From NCBI GenBank assembly GCA_963576735.1, contig OY755173.1, positions 12,928,873-12,992,872 on the forward strand: a stretch of DNA of 64,000 bases, in the 5' to 3' direction. This document shows positions 10,101 to 25,100 of this stretch, piece after piece. Within the stretch, counting starts at the first letter, position 1. Every line of letters starts with the position of its first letter. The stretch comes from Bedellia somnulentella (Eukaryota > Arthropoda > Insecta > Lepidoptera > Bedelliidae). The position numbers and the translations under genes are program-made. The notes under the pieces are model-generated. The model was not told the origin of the DNA, did no database searches, and saw only the letters and a list, made by a program, of their open reading frames with translations.

Positions 10101-13100
10101 TACCACCGTTTACATTACCAATGCTAGTTCTAGTACAATAACAATGAAACTGACTCAGTGATTTTGCAAATCATAGATACGCCCCTCAAACATAGTAGTA
10201 AAAATTAACTACAATGAATTGAAAACAATTTTCACAATAGCATACTCCCTCGACTATATACAGAATAACAAAAAAATCGTAATGCAGTTTGTTGACTTAC
10301 TCACTAAATCACATGTAAATTAAGAGAGATTTACTAAGTCTTGTAATAATTCATACAATCATCCATTCATACATTGGGGTTATATGTGCACAATTTTATT
10401 CTAAATATTTAATGACCTACCTTATGACAACTTACCACAATTAAAGCGATTATATGAAAGTACTATATAGAGACAACCTGCATAGTTTTGTTGTTCAACA
10501 TGAACATAAATTAATGATATCTACATCAAACCGATACATTTGGAGTGTATTTTGTTATAAAAAGGACTACGAGGTTTGTCAATATATAAAATTTATTAGT
10601 AATAATCCCCACATGAGGTTTTCAAGAAAAATCATTCAAATTATGTGATATGTAGGTGTTATCAACATTTGCATTCTATCTGAAAAGGTAGACCAGTGGC
10701 CTTCCGAATTTATAAAAATATGTATCTTTATTTATTATTAATAGTCCCCACATTAGTTTTTCATGAACAAACACATTCAAATTAATATATATTTTGGAAC
10801 TTTTGGAACAGAAAAGTTATTTATCTAAAAAATTAACATTTTGGTATTAAATATAAATTACTTATTACATTCCTTATTTTCAAACTATTCCTAATTTTAG
10901 TTCTTTTAATGGATACAAAAGACAAAAATAAAAATATTTACTTAAAAAACATTGAAAATTCAACAGTTTTGTTTTTTTATTAATTCGTTACTTTAATGTA
11001 ATATTAATATCTGCTGTAAATATTTTAAATTGATAAGTTGTAAATTGTATGTGTATTTTTAAATAATAAATAAACTAAAAGATAGAAAAGTGGATCTCTT
11101 TAAAAAAGAGGAAGATCGCTTCAGCAATTGATAGTAATGTTTATTGTGACGAGGGAATTGGTGACGTGGGTGAAAACTAGGGAAAGCAGCGTATGATAGG
11201 ACAAATATCGAAATGTTAAAGGGTTCGTGGCTTTTGTCTGTTCTTACTTTTCCAAAAGTATTACGTACTTGGAAAATAGTACGAAAGGAGCGGTCATTGT
11301 ACCTCTAAATAAATTATTGTTTAAATGTTCATACAGTTATAAAGCTGACGCATTCCCAAAACCACACCATCATCGCACGAGCACTTATTAAGGAATATCA
11401 ATATTCTTAAAAACGCTGACTTACTAATTGACCTGTATTTTTTATTATTCCTCTTGCACACTCGTAACCCTGAAGATACGTGCTAACGCTGGGATTGTCA
11501 CTTACTTACATCGATCCAACATATCAGGCTTCTTACCGACCAACTGATACTCGATTGGTTGTTTCGACGGTTAAAAAAACTCAGATTAAGCAAGAAAATA
11601 AACCTGAACAGTAAGATAGAACACGGGGATACTTTCAGGGTTTCTTTGGAATCTTAGACGGTGATTAATCATCCCCACACGAGGCCTTGTGTGTGGTTTT
11701 GATAATTTTGAGCAATCACCAGTAATCATTATAGTCTTCTCCGACTAGGAATAAACTATAACAATAGCTTCTCTTTAATCATTAGAAATAAATATAACTA
11801 TAATTTCTAAAATACAATCACTTAAACCTTACACTTTACAGCGTTTGATCTTCTACATGTCATGATGACGTTAACAAAGCTATCGATCTATCTGGTTTTG
11901 CATTGGGTTACAGTTATTAATTTGGTTCTGAATATTAGGTAAATTGATTCAAATATTCTTATTGAAAATGAGAAAATAGAATATGATAAAGGAACAAAAA
12001 TTTCTAGGGATAACAACAACAAAAGAGTTGCAATGGGGACCGTAGGGAAATGAAAATCAAGGGAAACTTCAAGAATATTATTGCTGATTGCAATATAAAT
12101 CCCGAAATTTTGATTTCAAATGATATTATTACGATGTATAACTAAGCAAACCTATGATTTTTTATATTTAATTAATAAAACGCGGAAACGAGTGTCTTTG
12201 AAATTTGAAGTAACATTGAAGGTCACTGTTAGAGTTTTTTGATAAAATAAAGGTCATCATAACTTTATTTAATTTAATTTCAAGAAAATATTGTTTAAAA
12301 ACATAATATCTCGAAATAGTTTTGTAATCAGCATCACTTTTGTAAAAGTGAATTGACTGTTGAGGATTTTTTCATCCACGTATTGTGATTGGTTTAATTA
12401 TGTACATAAGAATTAGTACCTCTGGCAACCTCTACGGTGGCATATGGCGTGAAAGTTTGAGTTTAATTATTTCAAACCAGCGTTTGATTTGGTCACATAA
12501 AAAATCTTCAAAAAGTTAAACTAAAAGTTAAAACATATATTTTAACAATAACTTCTCTTCATAATCACATGCCGAAACATTGGTTTATATTGGATTGGAA
12601 ACATTAATTTAGATTTTAGGCACTATTTTTAAAGTAATAACTTTATCTTGAAATTTTACTTTTTTCTTAAATTATGAAGTTTAAAACATACATTTACACG
12701 TATAACTCAATTCCATATTTAAATGTTAAACCCCAATAGCCGTAGTCGCTATGTATGTAATCTACGTGAAGACGTGATTTTGCCCTAGAGTTATTTTTAA
12801 CGGGTGCTATATTTTTATATACTTAATTTTAGTAGATTTATATAAAATATTATCCCACCAATTGGGTGGTGTCCTCCTGGAAAACTATGTATGTCTATGT
12901 GTCACCTTAGACTGCAGCAAGATGCATTTTCATCTTGATTCTTGATGCATAGTTACTTAAATACTTACGAATAAATTGCTCTAGTGATATTTTTTATTAG
13001 TACAAGTTTAACTTTGTATTCTATAGTTTTCTTTTCCTCATTGTCAACAATCGTGATGTTATGAAAAGGTTATACGTTAAAGGTTAATGATTGACGAAAA

Positions 13101-16100
13101 AGCATAACTAAGAGTTTAGTCGAGACCCGCGATTTCGTGCGTATATGAAAATTTGAGTAAAGATATTAAGACTGATAATAAAATCTGTCAATTTATATGC
13201 AACATACACTCGACATTTCTCCCCTTCATTGCAAGTAAATCACTTAGAATGACGCAAACAGTAACGAAAAATTATTGTTAACCTTTTTTGTTTAATGTGA
13301 ATGGCGCTAGAAATGACCAGTCGTATTACATTTTTACCAATAGTATTTCAAAAATGTGTAATACTACTGTAATACTGACTGAGATTATATCAATAATCTT
13401 AGTAGGTCGTTCAGTAAGTAGTTTGCTGAGTAGTATTGGCTTAGAATAGCACTACCCCATTTTTCCCCGTGGGTTTTTGCGAGAGGCTACTGAGGGTATT
13501 AGGGCTGTTAAGTTATTTTTAGGCGATGAGTTGGAGACCCATCAACTTTCTTTTTCTGAAACCTTGTGCTTATGGAGATTTATAGCCATGAATACATGAA
13601 TGTATGTAGTTTAGTAACAAGGCTTAAATTCAATTGTAATAAAAACCGGAATCAGGATTACAATTCTGTATCTTATTTAAGTTCTTCAATCATCAACAGC
13701 ATTTGTAAGGATTATTGTAAAACATCGTTAGTAGTCGTCGTAGATAACCATTGGGATTTACATGAGTTTATATCAAATCATGGAACCTAACGTAATCAGC
13801 ATTGCTGGTACAAGCGACCTTTTGATTAATTTCGCGTGGTATAAAACAGCCATATCTTTCGCACTTACTTAGTATCGTATACTGTTATCTCATTCTAATC
13901 GATATCGTGACCATAAAATAGCGCTCGTGCTAGGCTGCAGCGTATAAAAATTGGGATACGCTTAATAGAAAGCTGATAGATAGTTTCACAACGTTGACCA
14001 TGTATGGCTATTTGCCATTTGGCTATACAAGATAAATAATATAGCTTAAGTTATACTACTTGGTTTTTAAAAAACGAATACAATATTTTTTCAACCCATT
14101 CTTGAAGTCATTTGTAGAGTGCTTCTAGTATTTTACAACTAGGTGCCCTATTATTGTTACAATGTTTGGTATTCAGAGCAAGTGTTATTTCTGTTGTCAT
14201 AGTTAGAGGCGACGGCTGGCACAGCTAAATCTGGTGATTTGTGACGCAAATAACTATTTTAATCGGCTATTTTTAAACAACGGTATTGTCATTGTCATTG
14301 TGATGTAGTAAGCTTCATCTGAACAATATTTTTTAATTGGCAATCGAAAATCAAAAGATTTAACTATTCCGTTTTTTTTACGAATGGTGTTATTTTGATT
14401 TCCCATACAGAATATGGGATACAAAAACAATAAAATAATCATAAGCAACTGTAAAATTTATACTACACTTAATACATTTGTTTCAGCGTGATTCTCGTTT
14501 CTCGCAATCTATACTTATAATAAATCTGTAGAGAGGTCAATTCTGTACATTCAATATATTTTCAAAATAACTATCAGGGGGTGATTAGTGATCGATACTG
14601 ATGCCAAAAATGAAATCAGTAAAATTTTTGTCTGTCTGTCTGTCTGTCTGTATGCCATTCTGTCTGTCTGTCGGTTTGTATGTTCCTTATGGAAACAAAA
14701 ACTACTCGACAGATTTTGATGAAACTTAGTAGAATTATTCTTCATACTCTTTGGCAGGTTATAGTGTACTTTTTAGCAAAGTAGTAAAGGGGAATTTTAG
14801 GAAATTTTGGGAAATTGGGGGAAGTTACTCTATTTTTTAAGCTTTCGTCGTGTGTGCAGCCTTAATGGTTACAGTTACATAGAAATCATGTTTCACGGAA
14901 ATATTTTACATAAAATTGTCTAAAAAATATCCTTCAACAGCACATGTCTATCTTTTATGGTTGACTCACAATAACACATTTAACTCCTCATAGCTTAGCA
15001 GTTCGGAGCATCCTGATTATATTTGTTTACTCTTACGTTTATAGTTCTCTCATTCATCTCACATTTAAAAAAGTTTACAATATTACCTATTCAATAAAAA
15101 AAGAATCATAGAAATCGGTATAGAAACACCAAATTAATACATGAAATAAGCCATCGCGTCCTGTCGTCGCACGTGAATACTGAATCATGCTGAATTACTT
15201 TTTAATAATGGTTGCGCGGGCAAAAGATAGCCGCGAGTATATGTATGATGTATGCAAAGTTTGTAACTCTGATTGTTTGTTTGCATGGGTTTATTTTCGG
15301 AGATACTGAACTTTTTTTTTAAGCGCTTTTTCAACCACAAAGCTAAACTATTCAGGAGTGCTATAAGTGGCGTTAAATTTCACAAAGGTTGAGCAGTGAT
15401 TGAAGAAACCTCAGATATTTTTAAAACTACGCTACCCGTGCGAAGTTGGGCCGATCCACTAGTGCTAAATAAATTGTGTGTAGCGTAATACATAACAAGT
15501 ATATCTTAAGGTAATATTGAGTTATTACTGGATAAATAAATGAATAAACTATATATTTAAATTGACGACGAAGTTCGACTAATAGAAATACCTCGTCATT
15601 GCTGTGTAATGTCGGCTTAGAATAGCACTACCCCATTTGCTACCAACGATATTTTATTTTAAATGTCTTATACCCCAATCAATATTTTGGTGCTCATAGA
15701 GCATTTCGTAAAAATGCTGTGTGAAAGATGATGTGTTGTAGTAAAGAAGATAGAAAAAGGAATGTTGAGATGGATTGGATACATAGAGTGGGTGGATTAT
15801 AGTAAATTGGTGAAATAGATTTACAGAGCCAATGTGGAAGGATACTTCTAAGTCCACAATTTGAATGGGTACATATGAACTTGTAACCCCAATGTCATCC
15901 TTTTAGGGGTCTTTCTAAGATTGCTGTCTAAGAACTTACAGTAACTAGACAGAAAATTTCATCGGTTAACGGTCCTCGGAAAATATTCCATTATACAAAA
16001 GTTAAAATCTATACTTAAAATAAATCTGTAGAGAGGTCAATTCTGTACATGAAATATATTTTCAAAATAACTATCAGGAGGTGATTAGTGATCGATACTG

Positions 16101-19100
16101 ATGCCAAAAATGCAATCAGTAAAATTTTTGTCTGTCTTTCTGTCTGTCTGTCGGTTTGTATGTTCCATATGGAAACAAAAACTACTCGACGGATTTTAAC
16201 GAAACTTGGCACAGTTATTTTTAATACTCCTGGGCAGGTTATAGTATGCTTTTCAACATAGTAATGAAGAGAAATTTTGGGAAAACGGATGAAGTTACTC
16301 TATTTTTTAAGCTTCCATCGCGCTTGCAGCCTTAAAGGTTAAAGTTACACAGAAATCAAGAATGACGAAAATATTCTTCATAAAATTGTCTAAAAAATAT
16401 TCTGCTACATTATATGTCTATCTTTTATGGTTAATTCACAATAACACGGGTAACTCTCGATAGCTTAGCAGTTCGGAGTATTCTGATTATATTTGTTTAC
16501 TCTTACGTTTATATTACTCTCACTCATCGCTTATTTAAAAAAGTTTACATTATTACCTATTCAATAAAAAAAGAATCATAGAAATCAGTAGAGAATCACC
16601 GAAATTATACATGAAATAAGCCATCGCGCCCATGACCAAACCAAAACTTTACTAATTTACATATTACATACTAGATGGCGCCAGTAGTTCCATCCCACAT
16701 CGCGGGATGGCTTCTTTTTTAAGCGGCCAGTACACAATGGCGGACGATGGCCCACTGCTCGCCATCGCCACTGTGTACAGGGGGCAATGGTGCATGATGG
16801 CGGACAATTGCCGATCGTGGCGCGCAATGGCGAAGTTGTCGGTTTTTCGGGCACACTTCAAAGGAATCGTGGCGTAGCATGGCCGGTGGTGTTTCCACAA
16901 TGGGCCATTGTTTAGTTCGTCACCGGCCGCTCATAGATACTTATACTTTTTTGGAATATTTTATTGCAAAATGTATTTATAATCACTATATGACTTAAAA
17001 AGAACATAAATAGCGCCATAAATAAAATAAATTACATACATAATAATAAATAAATAGCTGCAGCCATAATTATTTCGACGTCCGTCGCAAGTGGATTGCT
17101 AGGCAGTAATGAGCAATGGGCCATTGTGTGAACACCAATTGATCGTGGCCTACAATTGCCAATTGCGAAGCGTGGCCCATCGTCGGCCATTGTGTACTGG
17201 CCGCTTTAGATTGATATAAATTTATTATAGCGTTTTACTGAACTCAACCTGAAAATTTGCATAATAGCGGATATACTGAACCGTTCATTAAAGCGCATTC
17301 AAAATCCCAAATCTATACTGTTCGGGAGTGCTAAAAATCGCAATCATTGCGCTAAATTTCGCAAATCTTGAGCAGTGATCAAAGAAACCTCGGTGATTTA
17401 GAAACCAACGCTACCCGTGCGAAGCTGGGCCGATCCACTAGTAAATAAATATAGATAAAGAGAAATAATCCCCACATGAGGTTTTCATGTACAAAAACAT
17501 TCTAATCATATAAAAAATAGTCAGTAAGTTTCGTCAACATCTCCGGAAATAACTATACACAAATATTTACTAAATATTGACCGTTCATCTTTTCATTGAT
17601 TTTAAAAACATAATTTTGTTAATATTTAATTAATAAAAAGGGAAAAACTGCATGTCTCTATGTCGGTGTGTCGCGCGAAGGCATGGAAACAAATAATTAC
17701 ACTTTTTTGCGCTGAAACAATGGGTCTAATAAAGATGATTTCTAAATGAAATATTTTCTTAAACTATAAGTATTTAAATTCAAATGGTTATAAAATGTTA
17801 TATTAAGTGTCGGTATGCGGTGTAGTACCGGCTATGCTGTGTAGTGCCGGCTTAGAATAGCGCTACCCCATTTCTTCCGGTCGACGTACGTAAGAGGCGA
17901 CTAACGGTATTGGGGCTTTTAAGGGAACATTGGGCGATGCGGTTGGAGACCCATCACCAAAAACCTTTATTTAACCATCTTTTCCCCATTCAATTTTCCA
18001 AAAGTGGCTGAGGAATTTCTAATTCCTTAGCTCTGGCTACCCCTTCTAGGGATCTATAGCCGTGAGAATATGTTTGTATGTATGTATGTAAGTGTCGATG
18101 CGACATAACGTGAATTGATTTTGAGTGTCTGGAAGTCATCACTGAATGGCCCCTAGTTTATTTGGCAGTCCTCCAAAACTATCACGTTCTTAGCTCTCAA
18201 ATATAATTTGCCGTTCAATAAACAGTTCAAAACTCTTCTCTTGTACAGACAATTATGAGGTTAACTCTTTAATTAGTTTTCTTTGTTGCCCCTGGCTGAC
18301 TTTGAGTTTTCTCATGAGTCTCTTATTCGTATTGCTGTATGACCATTATTCAGACTGTATAGAATTTTCAAAGTAGCATATTTTATTTTAAGTCATACAT
18401 AAACTACTTCTTATTTTTTATTTTATTATCACCAAGACTTAATAGTAAACATCCCAAAACCTAGCAGCTAGAGCATTTAAATTAGAAAATTATTATCAGT
18501 CGTTTTTGGAAGTTGAGTACTATATCATATACATCTTATATCTTATTTACATCATTAAATATACGTTAATTTACTAGTGGTTTGGAACCGAGTTGAGTAA
18601 ACCGAATACATCTCTTTTATAATTTATTATAAACTTTTGTTTCGCAACTTATGTATTTAGTACGGTTGGAATTATGCAACGCAATTTCAAGCAGATATCT
18701 TAAACCGATGGAGCTGAAATTTGATTACACGTTTAGTTTAGATGACAATGTAGGGCTGGCTGTATGTAACGTCATTTTAAATTCAACATCACATGACGGG
18801 GCACCCAAGATCGAAAACGACTTTTCTTAAATGTAGGAACCTGCTCTTACTATAAGGGTTTCTATAACAAGTATCGTGTGACGGAGATTCTTTATTGTCA
18901 TTGGGTCAGAAAACCATAGGAACTCAGATTTAAGGAAAAAAATCACTATGTTAAGCGCAATACACACTGAGCCCGCCGAGCCCGCGGCCTTTGTTGAAAG
19001 TTTCATGTCTAATTTTTGTATGAAAACTAGACCGCCCGCCGCCATAAAGTTGCCGACAAATGTCGGTGGCCCGGCGGGCTCAGTGTGTATTGTGGTTTAT

Positions 19101-22100
19101 ACACATTGTAATAATAATACAGAGAACAAGGTGTACCACGGTGAGATCTTTCTCTTCATTGAATAATATATACATTCTAAAACCAATTAATAAATGATCC
19201 ACTGGTCCTTGCAGAGAGATATTAACTTTCATTAATTATGTACCTACAATAAACAATTACTTGAAAACGAAATTCGTGCTAGTTTAAAGGTTAAGCTATA
19301 TTTCCAGTCAACGAATATGTAATCGATCTGAAGTTCTAGGTAAAACTGATGTATGGCTTACGGAAGTACTGACAAATGATGGGATATTGACAAGTTATAT
19401 TTAAACTGAGTAAACACAAAAGAAAATGGATAATATATTTTCACATAGATATCGCACTTTTTAAATTAAAACTAATCAAAAACCTTTCGTAGGAAAATAA
19501 TGCTTTATTCATTAATGAAAAATACTAAGCAATCACATCTGCAAAAAATTCACACGCAAGCTTTTCCAAAGACACGTGAAACTATATAAGCAACATGCAA
19601 CTAAGAAATTAAAACCTTATAAAATTAAGATTGTCGAATAGAGCGACGCTGTTGTAGCTGATATTATACCCCATTATTCCTGAGGTATTCCTTACTTGAT
19701 TACTTTGGATATAATAGGCCGGCCAAACTCCTGAATAAAGTATTGTCCCTTTGTTTTTAGGTTAAAAACACTAGTAGTGTAATTGGCACAAAAATATAGT
19801 TTGTTTTAAGACTGTGTAATTTAAATGATGTATCTAAGTTTTGTTGCAGGCATCAGCCGTATAGACTCTAGAAAGTAAATGCAACACTAGAATAGTACTT
19901 CAAAGCATCCATAAAATATCTGCTCTGCTCTGGTAAAAATAAGGTCATTGCATCGCTTTACGCCCCTGTTCGGCACAAACCAGGCTAAGGAAGAGCACCA
20001 CTATTTTTCAGCTTAGATTTTTTCACATATAAGATTCGTTTAAGGTAATTTGAGTTTGAACCCTACACCATGAACCTGACAAATTCTTTCTACTTCACAA
20101 TTATAGACACATCGCTCAAATACACACCAAATAAATGTTACCAAGTACACAAAAGATTACCTAGCTACCTAGAATTTAATTATTTTCTTGGAAAGCAGCT
20201 GATCTTGAGCCTGTTTGTGGAAAATTTACAGTCACAGCACAACACAGTCTTCATCATGCATATCCATTACAGTGGTGATTAATATTGAATTAAAGAAAGA
20301 TCATTCTCTACTCATATTGAAAAATATCATCCTTTTAAACAAAACTATAATCAAATGGGTTTTACCCTTGAACAAAAAGAAGCCCTTTAGGTTGACTTTT
20401 TAGAGCGGAAAATTGAAAGCGTCTTATTAATCTTGAACGTCCACTGAAAAACAATGTCTTTTCCGTCTTATAAGTGTTAGGGCACGAAATCTAGAAGTCG
20501 AGTGTTAGAAAAACACAATATATAATTAGACAATAGTGTGTATTATTAACAGGGAGTTTGGATCTTTACCGAAAGAAGGTACTATTTCTAAGAAACCCCA
20601 AATGAACTTAGTAATATTGATTGCTACACATCAACTCTTATTCTGATTGGTTCCAATCTTTATGCATGTAGCTTTAAGGTTTTTTCGTTGTTCACTGTTT
20701 GCATTGTGATTGGAGACCCATCACCAACCATTCTATTTTTTACAATCTTATATTTTCAAATCACTCAACTTCCAACAATAGCTGAGTAATTTCTAATGCG
20801 GGAGCTCTGGTAACACCTTTTTGGGACTTATAGCCATGAGGTGAGTAGGGTCGGATAGCACTAGCCCTATTTCTTCCAATGGGTGATCGTAAAAGGCGAC
20901 TAATTGTATAGGCTTTTTAAGTTATTTTTGAGCGATGCTGTTCGAGACCCAGGACCAAAAAAAAAAATTTTACAATTTTTTCCTCACTTAAGTTTTAAAA
21001 GTCGCTGATGAATTTTCTGGTCCTTTTAAGGATTTATAGCCGTAAGCCATATGTATGTATGTATGACATGAGTATAGATAGGTATATCTATACTTATAAT
21101 AAATCTGTAGAGAGGCCAATTCTGTACATGAAATATATTTTCAAAATAACCATCAGGTGGTGATTAGGGTTCGATACTGATGCCAAAAATGCAATCAGTA
21201 AAATTTTTGTCTGTCTGTCTGTCTGTCTGTCTGTCGGTTTGTATGTTCCTTATGGAAACAAAAACTCCTCGACGGATTTTAACGAAACTTGGTACAATTA
21301 TTCTTCATACACCTGCGCAGGTTTTTGTATACTTTTCAGCAGAGTAGTAAAGGGGAATTTTGGGAAATTTTGGGAAAACGGGAGAAGTTACTCCATTTTT
21401 TAAGCTTCCGTCGCGTGTTCAGCCTCAATGGTTAAACTTACATAGAAATCATGTGTGACGGAAATATTCTTCATAAAATTATCTAAAAAAAATCCTCAGC
21501 AGTTTATGTCTATCTTTTACGGTTGACTCACAATAACACGTGTAATACCTGATAGCTTAGCAGTTCGGATCATTCTGATTATATTTGTTTACTCTGACGT
21601 TTGTAAACCTCTCACTCATCCCAAATTTAAAAAAGGTAACATTATTACCTATTCAATAAAAAAAGAATCATAGAAATCGGTAGACAAACACTGAAATTAT
21701 ACATAAAATAAGCCATCGCGCCCGTGATCAAAACCAAATCTTTACTAATTTACATATAACATACTAGATGGCGCCAGTAGTTGCATCCTACATCAAGTAA
21801 TGATTTATTTTTTAGATTATTATAAATACTTCATAGCGTTTTATTCCAAAATTTGCTATTAAACGGAAATACTGAACCGTTCATCAAAGCGCATTTAAAA
21901 TCACCAAACAACAACAACAACAACAAATTGAAAACATTGCGCTGAATTTCACAATGCTTGAGCAGTGACTGAAGAAAGAAACCTCAGATATTTAAAAAAC
22001 AACGCTACCCGTGCGAAGCTGGGACGATCCACTAGTAGTAAATATAAACTACAATAAGCAACTATCGTCACTTTACCTAATGCAAACTATACTACATACA

Positions 22101-25100
22101 TACGAGTACATACATATACTCACGGCTCTAAATCCCTAGAAGGGGTAACCAGAGCTAAGGAATCAGAAATTTCTCAGCCACTTTTGGAAATGTGAGTGGG
22201 GAGAAGAGGGAAAAATAATTTAGTGTGGGTTAGTGATGGGTCCCTAACCGCATCGCCCAAAAATCCCTTAAAAGCCCCAGTACCGTTAGTCGGCTCTTAC
22301 GTACACCCATCTGAAGAAATAGGGTAACTGCTATACTATATAAGACGACACTACTATATCAGGGCTCAATAGCGATCATGGATACGTAGTTCATACAGAC
22401 GTCACACGAACATACATTTCAAATGAGAATCATATATTTCGTAACGAAGATGGCACTTGAACTGTTGAAAAATTTTATTAACCATAATAAAATGATAGCG
22501 GAAGAAATATGAATTTATTTATAACCGAAAACGTTTATGATTTGATCGCGTGTTTGATGCTTTGCTCGTATTATTCGTCTTCTATTTTTGCAATCAAAAG
22601 ACAAATTACTCTTTTACAGTCAAACTTCAGTATCACGTTAATACCGAAGCAAAAGTTTAAGTAAATTTTACTCAAGGTTAAATTTTTGACGAATGAATAG
22701 TTCGGTCTCGTGTTAGATTATTGAAAAAGAGTATTAAACCGATTCGCCAATTCAAGCCAGTTTTTTTATTTGTGAAATGTTTAACTTGATTTTGTTTGAA
22801 ATTTACATTTATAATTAAGTTGTGTATAGTTTATTTTTGATAGGATTGGAGCTTAATTTTTTGGGTTCTGTACTCGAAGGTAAACCGAGACTGTCTGTAT
22901 GAATGTCCCGTCTATTTATTGCAATTTTTCTTTATTTTCACAACGATAACAGATATATGCTTGAGATATCCACTTTGTACAAGGTGTTATGTTTATGTTA
23001 TTATTAGTCTTTAATAATATAAAAAATAGTTGGTTCCCATACAACAGACTTATGACGGTTTTTTAAAGATAATGGCTTTGGCATTTGGCTTGTATTTAGA
23101 CACATTTCGAGTAATAAGACCTACGAAAATACAAAGTGGCGATCGAATATGTCTACTTACCCTAATAGGAACTAATTGCGTAAGCAGATGTATGAGCTCT
23201 GTATTTCTTTCCATAGGTGTCCTTAAGAGGGAGGGCACTTAGCGTATGGGGCATTTTAAGTGATTTTTGCTGATTTGAAAGGCAATGCGCTTGGAGACTC
23301 ATTACTGGAGAATTGTTCATTCTGAAACTCTGGCTATCCACTGGATTTATAGCCGTAAGAATATTTTTGACACTTAACCAAATACATATATGTGGGTAAG
23401 TTCTACGTGTAAATATGTCGTACACTGTGTGAATATTCACCGGTTTCTTTTTGTCTGTAGAAACAGCAAAGATATACTGGTCGGTACACCTTTCTATGTA
23501 CCAACTTATAATTTGTATCTATGCTTAACTCAAAAAAGCGGCCAAGAGCGAGATGGACTCGCTAATGAAGGGTTCCGTAGCAGCACTAGCAGCAGGTAGG
23601 TAACATAGTAATATACAAGTTTTTGTAGTTCGTTGTAAGTTTGATTGACGTGTTATCTACTATATAAATATAAGGTAAAATAACGTAATAATCATCAATG
23701 GTTCACGTTTTATGCGTAAGGCCTGTGATAGTAAAATTATTGTTATATATTTCAGTGAAATTAATAAATTAGGTAAGTAATTTGATTTATGACGTCTAAA
23801 AATAGAACTACTGGCTAGATCTCATTCAAACCAATTTTCGTTAGTAGTTTGTATAGTAATACACATCATATATTTTTTTCAGTTTTATCATGCCCATATT
23901 TTAGAAGTTACGGGGGGGGGGACACACATTTTACCACTTTGGAAAAGTCTCTCGCGCAAACTATTCAGTTTTGAAAAAAAATATATAAGAAACCTCAACA
24001 TCATTTTCAAATACCCTTTGATAGATACCCAACACGTATAGGTTTGATGAAAAAAAAAATTTTGAGTTTCAGCTCTATGTATGGGGAACCCTAAAAATTT
24101 TGGTTTTTTTTACAGATTTTATTTTAAAATCTTAATGCGGTTTACAGAATACATCTACACACGACTTTTCAATAATGTAGTTCTTATAGTTTCGGAATAA
24201 ACTGGCTGTGAGATACGGACGGACGGACGGACGGACGGACAGACAGACAGACATGACGAATCTATAAGGGTCCCGTTTTTGCCATTTGGCTACGGAACCC
24301 TAATTAACATACCACGATGTATGCAGTACAGCGACATTTAAATTCCACGTTAAAAAACTTTACAATATATAAATTATCTTTAGCTGCCAAATAAGCACAT
24401 ATATTTTCCCTATATTTTTTGTCCCCATTATATTAATATGTTTTATTGACTTAATGTTCATTGTATTTTTTATATATTATTATTTTTATATTTCTAGTAT
24501 ATCATTATTTACTGTATATTTTTATTAGTATTTCTTCATTTATTTCATTGCTGGGTGTTTATGCTATAACGAGTGCTTCTTTTATTATTGTTTTTCATTT
24601 TTAAATTAGTAGGTGTCGGCTGAAAACCAGCGTGTCTTGGAATGGTCTGTGTACCGTTTCAGACACACATGCTGAGCCGATAACCATTTTGGCAATAGGT
24701 TACTTGTTTTTTAACTTTTGTATTTTTTGTTTTCGATGTGTTTTTACTGTGTGTTGTTTTTTTTACCATTTTGCCAAATAAACGTCTTTTACTTTACTTA
24801 CTTTACTTTATGAATATGAGAGAGACGCTGCTATGTACGAGTGAGTCCGCAGTACTGTGAGCTCTAGACTCCCACATGTCTTTTCCTCACTTATCTTGCT
24901 TAAGTGACTGATCTCTTTTTAAATTATAGCTTGAACTACCCCCTCTTTTTGATTTATAGCCGTAAGTAATATAGAATCATATTTTTTTATGTAAATGGAT
25001 TTTGTATTTTCTTAACCTATATAATCGGGGCCAACCCAAAAAAGAGCTACCAGATCAACCATACATTCGCCAATAAATTCATTCAACCATACATTTATTA

